Shown here: one piece after another, positions 27,815 to 33,107 of the stretch
Numbering within the stretch: the stretch's first letter is position 1
How the letters are laid out: every line of letters starts with the position of its first letter
Assembly: GCA_032718475.1 (NCBI GenBank)
Contig: JAUCBJ010004114.1
Coordinates: 1-33,107 of the forward strand
Reading direction: 5' to 3'
From: Nemertoderma westbladi
Lineage: Eukaryota > Xenacoelomorpha > Nemertodermatida > Nemertodermatidae
DNA: 33,107 nucleotides
Position numbers and translations under genes: made by a program
The notes under the pieces: generated by a model
Seen by the model: the letters and a program-made list of their open reading frames with translations, nothing else
Databases searched by the model: none
Told to the model about the DNA's origin: nothing

Positions 27815-28472
27815 TGTAAGCGGATTCAATTCCACCAGAAAATGGGATAGTGGCATTTTCAGCAATATGTTGGAGATATGAGATTAGCAATATTAATCTC
27901 GTATCACAACCAACATTTGGGAGGGGGGGGGGGGCACAAGCCCCGAAGCCACACACAAAGGAAGGTTAGAGGTCAAACCACCTCGGAGGGGACACAGCTA
28001 GTAGAGGCTAGCAGCAGAGGGGAAACACTCCCAGAGAGTGCAAGGGTGACAAGTAGGATATTAGCCAATAAGGGGGAGGAAAGCACGTGATAGGGCACAG
28101 AAGAGCATCCATTAGGTAACAGGCCAAAGTAGCGTAGGAGGTAAAGCAATATTGGTATATCAATCATATATTACCTCTCGTTACCGGTTTATGATTCAAT
28201 TAGCTAGTTACTTAGTTTTAGTGCAGACCGGTAACATTGTTTCACCGTCATCGTATATGGGCTGTTATCATACATTACCATTGCCGGGCCGGTTTGTGAT
28301 TCAACATATACAATCTTTATTGTGCTACTATTATTATACATATATTACAACGCAAGGAATAACATTAACAACGCTTTTCTCCAACGGCCTCGGCCAAGCA
28401 ATCAATACCATCTTAGAGCCTGCGGTGACGCGTATAGCAACCAACCCGGTCGGGATCTCTGATCCTGTCACA
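27815..28472 (+). repeat. LTR, subfamily D (658 bp), 5' LTR of a truncated element
   Basis: It starts TGTAAGC and ends CCTGTCACA. It shares the layout of LTR A (hairpin, GCCAATAAGGGGG, a GACGCGTA box, GGGATC..GATCCT at the end), but the sequence is much diverged. A 12-G run lies at 27923-27934. The stem at 27877-27904 differs at several pairs but still folds. Downstream comes the start of a gag, so this is a 5' LTR. No 3' LTR partner is present. Confidence 0.85.
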
Positions 28473-28527
28473 GTGAAACAATTGACCAACTGCCATCAAA
28501 CTGTGACTGCAAGAATAAGAGGAGAGG

Positions 28528-28644
28528 ATGAGCGATAGAGAACCCCGATTATCAGAGGGAGAGAGAACGCCGCCGCGGACCCCGGACGATACCAACCAAA
28601 CGAACTACTCAAAAAATTCAATGCATTCATTCTTCAGTCCTTGA
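28528..28644 (+). pseudogene. Start of gag of the subfamily D element, truncated
   Basis: The ATG at 28528 opens 38 codons beginning MSDREPRLSEGERTPPRTPD. The PPRTPD part is nearly identical in DNA to the gag start at 28 codons or fewer from 7998. Homology stops at about 28590, and the frame then runs into unrelated sequence and a TGA. The element is cut off here, with no pol. Confidence 0.7.
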
Positions 28645-29370
28645 GTCTCACTCATCGGTTAGTCCAGTTTGCCCATAGCGCTAACGCAGTAGCGATACCA
28701 AAAGTCGAGCTCGCCAACAACACTGCATCAGACAGAGGCGGTGGCCTTGATGGCGAGTTGTTTGAGTACCGGTACAATTACAAAACGTTGCTGGGTATTG
28801 CAGTATTGGGCAGTTCCAGTTGGGGTACCGATTGCAATAGCGGATACTGGAACATGGAATAAAGGTCAGCTGGTACAACCTGACAATATGTCAGTCTGTC
28901 TTAAGTCCGTATAATTTCAAAACTTCCATGGCTGCATGGTTGCCTTTGCCGAGCCTATTGGTGACCAAAAACCAACGACTTGAAGAAGGTACCGGTCATA
29001 GCGTACTCTATTAAAGGCCTTGCAAGCGTGCAGCCTTCAAAATTTATGGAGGCTGGATTATAAACGGTAGCGTACTGCTGTATTGTGTGTGTGCAGGCAT
29101 GGGGAGAGTTCTATAAATTTTCATTTGTTGCAATTTGGTTAATGGATGTAATTGAAGCCTCATCGATAAGCAAAATAAAAAATTTTATGGTAGCTAGTGT
29201 TTTAAGTAGCTTTAGCTAGTAATTTTAACACTGGTTCCGATATCCTACTTCCTTCTATAAATATTTTATAGTAGCTAGTTCTTATTTCTATTTATATAGA
29301 AAATGTTCCAAAACATGTTAGCTATTCATTTTTAAAAATATTCTAGAATATTCATTATTATTTATAATGT
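28645..29370. other. No gene recognised
   Basis: Mixed-composition, then AT-rich, non-coding sequence. A 73-codon frame at 28641-28862 resembles nothing known to me. There is a small GTTCCAGT/ACTGGAAC inverted repeat around 28813-28856. Confidence 0.4.
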
Positions 29371-29374
29371 TTAA

Positions 29375-30506
29375 GGGGGGGGGGGGGGGGGGTAGCGCAT
29401 TTTCTGACCAAAAAGACGAATTTTTGAAACATATCCTATCTGATGCAGAATTTCATGCTGAATCCAAATATGGAAACCGTTTTCCGATATCTTGCTTAGT
29501 TTTCGAGATATCTGGGATAGAAGATACTGGCTCCGATATATCGCGATATCGGTAAAGGCGATGAAGTTTGGGGTTTGCATTCAATTTCTGCATATTTCTG
29601 TGCTCAGTGGTGCCAATTGGATGTCTCCATGAGAAAGAGCACAAAATTTTAATTGAGAAGGTATTTTTTTATGATTATTGGACCTACTGATCAGTTTATA
29701 AGACAACTTCAAGTCTCCGGAATGAAGCGAATAAGCGACTCTGCGGTCTTTGCGCGATTACACGGAATAGACTTATTGGTCATCGGAGATCTTCAAATTG
29801 TATAATCTCCAGTTCTAGTGGTCGTACGAAGTTCGTTTTAGGCTCATTCGAAAGCTCTTTTCTTAGAGAACAAAGTTACCATTTGATTTAAGACAAAATG
29901 GTTGTAAAGCAACATAACATGAATTTGGGTAAAATATGCCTTGCAAATTTTGTTCAAGTTATGATTGCTCAGGCAGCTTTCAAGAGTTTGCCAAACCAAA
30001 TGGTAACTTTGGTCTCTGAGAAAAGAGCCTTCGAATGAGCCCAAAACGAACTTCGTACGACCACTAGAACTGGAGATTATACATTTTGAAGATCTCCGAT
30101 GACCAATAAGTCTATTCCGTGTAATCCCACAAAGACTGCAGAGTCGCTTATTCGAGTCCCGTCTTCATTCCGGAGACTTGAAGTTGTCATATAAACTGAT
30201 CAGTAGGTCCAATAATCATAAAAAAATATCTTCTCAATTAAAATTTTGTGCTCTTTCTCGTGGAGACATCCAATTAGCACCACTGAGCACAGAAATATTC
30301 AGAAATTGATTGCAAACCCCAAACTTCATCTCCTTTACCGATATCGCGAACCATCGGAGCCAGTATCTTCTATCCCAGATATCTCGAAAACTAAGTAAGA
30401 TATGGGAAAACGGTTTCCATATTTGGATTCAGCATGAAATTCTCCATCAGATAGGATATGTTTCAAAAATTCGACTTTTTGGTCTGAAAATGCGCTACCC
30501 CCCCCC
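29375..30506. mobile_element. 1.13-kb fold-back transposon in a TTAA target
   Basis: The left arm (29375 to about 29886) and right arm (about 29996-30506) are inverted copies, roughly 95% alike by eye, around a loop of about 110 bp. The ends are a G-run (18 G left, 9 C right) followed by TAGCGCATTTTC. TTAA lies on both sides (29371-29374 and 30507-30510). TTAA duplication points to the piggyBac or Kolobok superfamilies, which I cannot tell apart here. Short ORFs in the arms are mirror images of each other and not real genes. It is non-autonomous. Confidence 0.82.
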
Positions 30507-30640
30507 TTAATTAATAGGAAGAGGAACCAAAGTTAATATAAATTGAGTAAATCCAGTTTTACTACAAATAAACGAATACGAGTCAATGTTCTCTATAACG
30601 AATACAAGTAAATGTAAATTTTTTTTTTTAATTATGTTCT

Positions 30641-30900
30641 AGAACAAATATTTTTTGTTCTAGAACATTTTTTATAAAAAAATCTGGATTCTATTTAAAA
30701 CGCATGGAATCGTTCTAAAACGTGCTTAAATCAATAAAAAAAATTGAGAAAAAAAATATTATGAAAAAATTTAATTAAAAAAAAAATTTGAAAATTCGTT
30801 TTTTATTGATTTTAAACACGATTTAGGAGGATTCCATGCGTTTTAAATCGAATCCAGATTTTTTTCTAAAAAATGATATAGAACAAAAAATATTTGTTCT
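30641..30900. mobile_element. 260-bp palindrome (small fold-back element)
   Basis: 30641-30752 and about 30788-30900 are inverted copies (AGAACAAATATTTTTTGTTC at the left end, its complement at the right), with AT-rich middle sequence. Both sides are flanked by poly-T followed by AAT, which may be a duplicated target. It has no coding potential. Confidence 0.65.
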
Positions 30901-31189
30901 TTTTTTTTTTTTTTAATCATTACACCCCAGGCGGGGTAAGAGTCAGTTTAATTATTTCAATATATATAAGTTATAATTATTATAGCACAACATTCGAAAC
31001 CGTAAAATAGGTAGGTACAGTACTAATATTTGTTATTCCCCATTACAAACTGTTTAAAATAACAATACAATGGTGGGCTATGTAAAAAAATATCCGAATT
31101 TGCCCTAGGGAAAATAACCAGTTATTAATTTCCATTTTACAAAATTTCCATTATACATTTCCAAATTTACTTTCCCACCATCACTCTCC
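30901..31189. other. AT-rich spacer, nothing recognised
   Basis: It begins with a T-run and contains no ORF or repeat that I can support. Confidence 0.4.
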
Positions 31190-32492
31190 CAATTGGAAGA
31201 AAGAAGTAAAAAGCAAAAAAGAAACATACCTTGCTTTAATTTCAGCAAGGCATCCCAGGACCAAACTCAAAAATATAAGGAGTACATTGCGTCTCACCTG
31301 GAAGCCCATCATTACATCTCCGATGCTAAACAAGACTCTGCTCAACACATTTCCGAAAGACTTGCACACCTAACCAAAACCATTATGGAAGCTTCAAAGA
31401 AATTTATTCCATATAGTTAGTTACCCACGACAAAAGAAAAATAGGACACTTGAGAAACAACACAGATCCAGACCACAACAAATTAATTATTCCCTTAATA
31501 AAGGCAAAACAAGAGTGGTTAAAAAGTGGAGGAGACTTGAACACTCAAGAATACCATAAATACCGCATCGCTAAGCTAGAATATGAAGACACCCTGAAGA
31601 GAAAAGCACAACAATCAGAAATATCCTACCAACTTCATGTTAAAGAAATAGCCAACTCAATAAAAGATCCAAAAAAATTCTGGTGAATAGTAAAACCACA
31701 TAAACAAAAACAACAGCTATCTGACACCAATGTGGACAAACTACATAAAGACTACATTACAAATTTCAAATTAGATGTACAAGATGAACATTGCAATGAT
31801 ACCGTCACTCTCCCTGCTGATACACCTTACCCAACAGTTGTTACAGAATCACATATCAATCACAATAATAACACTTCTAAATCGTGGTAAGGCAACTGAC
31901 ATACCCAACATGAAAGCAGAAAATCTTTACCATGGCTTATCTCACAATTTATGTACAATTATGTTTAACAATACAATATGTTTAACTCCATCAACAAATC
32001 AGCAAACTGTCCCTTGATTCTATCCCAAAGCCTCTTAATCGCTGTTCCTAAACCAATGAATGGTAACAACATTTTTGAAAACATGCGCTTTAGAGGCATC
32101 ACCACCATACTCAATGTCATTGCCAAATTATGGGAAACTACAATACTTAAGGAATTAGAATGCCTACAAACGAACGACCTACAACTTGGTTACAAAACTA
32201 AGGTAAACTCGGAGACAGCATACATAACAACAGCTAACCTTATTAAAATCTTTAATCAACAGCATTCCCAGGTGCACACAGTTTGTTTAGACCTCACTTC
32301 AGCCTTTGATAAAAGTATCATATAACCAGCTCTTTTCAAAGCTATATTCATCAGATGTAAACCCAAGAATTGTTTCTGCAATAAAATCATACTACCTGAA
32401 CTCTGTTGCATACATGCGTAATGGGACATATATATATCAGGAAGAAATATCAATAGAACAGGGCGTCCGCCAGGGAGGAGTGTTAAGTTCAC
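31190..32492 (+). pseudogene. Decayed LINE (non-LTR retrotransposon) reverse transcriptase
   Basis: The plus strand encodes pieces of a LINE ORF2 in shifting frames with several stops. First comes an endonuclease-RT linker (31193-31686, rich in Lys/Gln/Glu helices). Then RT follows: FRGITTILNVIAKLWE (about 32090), LGYKTKVNSETA, and motif A CLDLTSAFDKS (about 32284-32316). A frame change leads to motif B, GVRQGGVLSS (about 32460-32490). The motif order fits CR1/Jockey-like LINEs. The endonuclease is absent, as in a 5'-truncated copy. Motif C (YADD-type) is not present because an LTR element on the minus strand begins exactly at 32493. Confidence 0.82.
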
Positions 32493-33053
32493 TGTGACGG
32501 GATCCGAGAGTCCCGGTTTATCCTGGGTGTCTTATTTACGCGTCCCCGCCATGTGTGTGTGAAAAGAGTTCTGAAGTTATTGATCGGTATATGAATATAG
32601 AATATAATAGTAAGTGAATGAAGTATAAGCACAGTTATTTGATATCAAAGGGTAATATACTGAATACTGCTGATTTGATGATGGCGGCAGTGGATGGTGT
32701 TAAGAGTCACCGTTCTGCCCTAACTGAACTGACTAACTAAAGTAAATGAATGAATGAGCACCAACCGGTAATATACTGCTCTGGTTTGGCCATATTACTC
32801 AGCGGATGCCTGCCCCCCCATTGGCTGATAACCTAATTCTCGCCCTCCCATCTCTCTGGGAGTGTTTTCCCCTTGCTGCTGTCATTCTCTCTCTCTCGGA
32901 GGTATGACCGCTGACCCCCATTGTGTGTTCCTCTGGGGTTTGTCGTCCCCGCTTATTGGGGTGATACGAGGTTGATTGGCAATCAACCTCGTGCTCCCAA
33001 TATTGCTTAAAGCTAACTTTGTGGGGTGGTTAGCGGAATTGAATTCGCTAACA
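32493..33053 (-). repeat. LTR, subfamily C (561 bp), minus strand
   Basis: On the minus strand it reads TGTTAGCG ... CCCGTCACA, with the conserved hairpin (32965-32991), a CCAATGGGGGG box and the GGCGGGGACGCGTA box. The polypurine tract on the 33054 side shows that it is the 3' LTR of an element extending beyond the window. It splits a LINE RT, and TTCAC at 32488-32492 should be one copy of its target duplication. The AATAAA of the other LTRs reads AATAAC here. Confidence 0.88.
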
Positions 33054-33088
33054 CTCCCCCCTTGCTATCTTCCCGGTGAGAAGATAGC
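33054..33088 (-). promoter_or_regulatory. Polypurine tract and pre-PPT hairpin, minus strand
   Basis: Minus strand AAGGGGGGAG (33054-33063) abuts the LTR. Just before it, 33064-33088 forms a perfect 9-bp stem (GCTATCTTC / GAAGATAGC) with loop TCACCGG, as in the other family members. Confidence 0.8.
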
Positions 33089-33107
33089 ATCCACCTTTAG
33101 TGCTATA

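Noticed and set aside
29367-30510. Small ORFs in the fold-back arms
   Set aside because: They are mirror images of the same inverted repeat and have no start context or homology.

Overview
The window looks like repeat-dense nuclear DNA of a metazoan, probably an invertebrate. The reasons are a BEL/Pao-type LTR retrotransposon (a superfamily known from animals), a 5'-truncated non-LTR (LINE) reverse transcriptase, tRNA-promoter SINE-like pieces, a Ty3/gypsy integrase scrap, fold-back and MITE-like DNA transposons, and very long simple repeats. I see no ordinary host gene and no bacterial operon. The species cannot be named from this sequence.

Layout. 1-1400 is AT-rich, with a tiny palindromic insertion, diverged duplications and a tRNA-like SINE head. 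1401-6467 is a 5-kb tetranucleotide array: about 1,014 copies of ACCG, then about 250 copies of ACTG. 6468-6890 holds a second tRNA-like piece and a Ty3/gypsy integrase fragment on the minus strand. 6891-7361 and 27042-27814 are two halves of one 55-bp satellite array, split by a 19.7-kb composite retroelement (7362-27036) flanked by a 5-bp duplication, CGAAC. 27815-28644 is a related LTR with the first codons of its gag. 29375-30506 is a 1.1-kb fold-back transposon in a TTAA site, followed by a smaller palindrome. 31190-32492 is a decayed LINE, cut inside its RT motif B by another LTR of the same retroelement family (32493-33053, minus strand), which runs out of the window with its polypurine tract.

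The composite element reads: 5' LTR; a broken gag with a coiled coil and an Asn-rich stretch; a fold-back element (10768-14913) that itself carries an AACGTT-rich transposon, which in turn holds a 31-bp minisatellite, a MITE and a SINE-like piece; the 3' end of a second family member (repeats, ORF3 scrap, 3' region, polypurine tract, LTR at 16729-17296); then a pol whose RT has lost motifs A and B, with RNase H and an otherwise complete integrase; then a tandemly duplicated 3' cassette carrying an extra ORF (ORF3); then a 3' LTR that has lost its first 61 bp.

The most notable part is ORF3 (23310-25385), downstream of integrase. Its N-terminal half reads like a DEDD-type 3'-5' exonuclease of the RNase D/EXD group, and its C-terminus has two complete CCHC zinc knuckles and one partial one. 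The cassette appears three times here, always with the same 3' surroundings, so it seems to be a normal part of this retroelement family. Four LTR subfamilies share hairpins whose stems carry compensatory changes, and a hairpin lies directly before the polypurine tract. I recall DEDDy exonuclease ORFs being reported in bdelloid rotifer retroelements. A BEL/Pao element with a separate exonuclease/zinc-knuckle ORF after integrase would still deserve attention.
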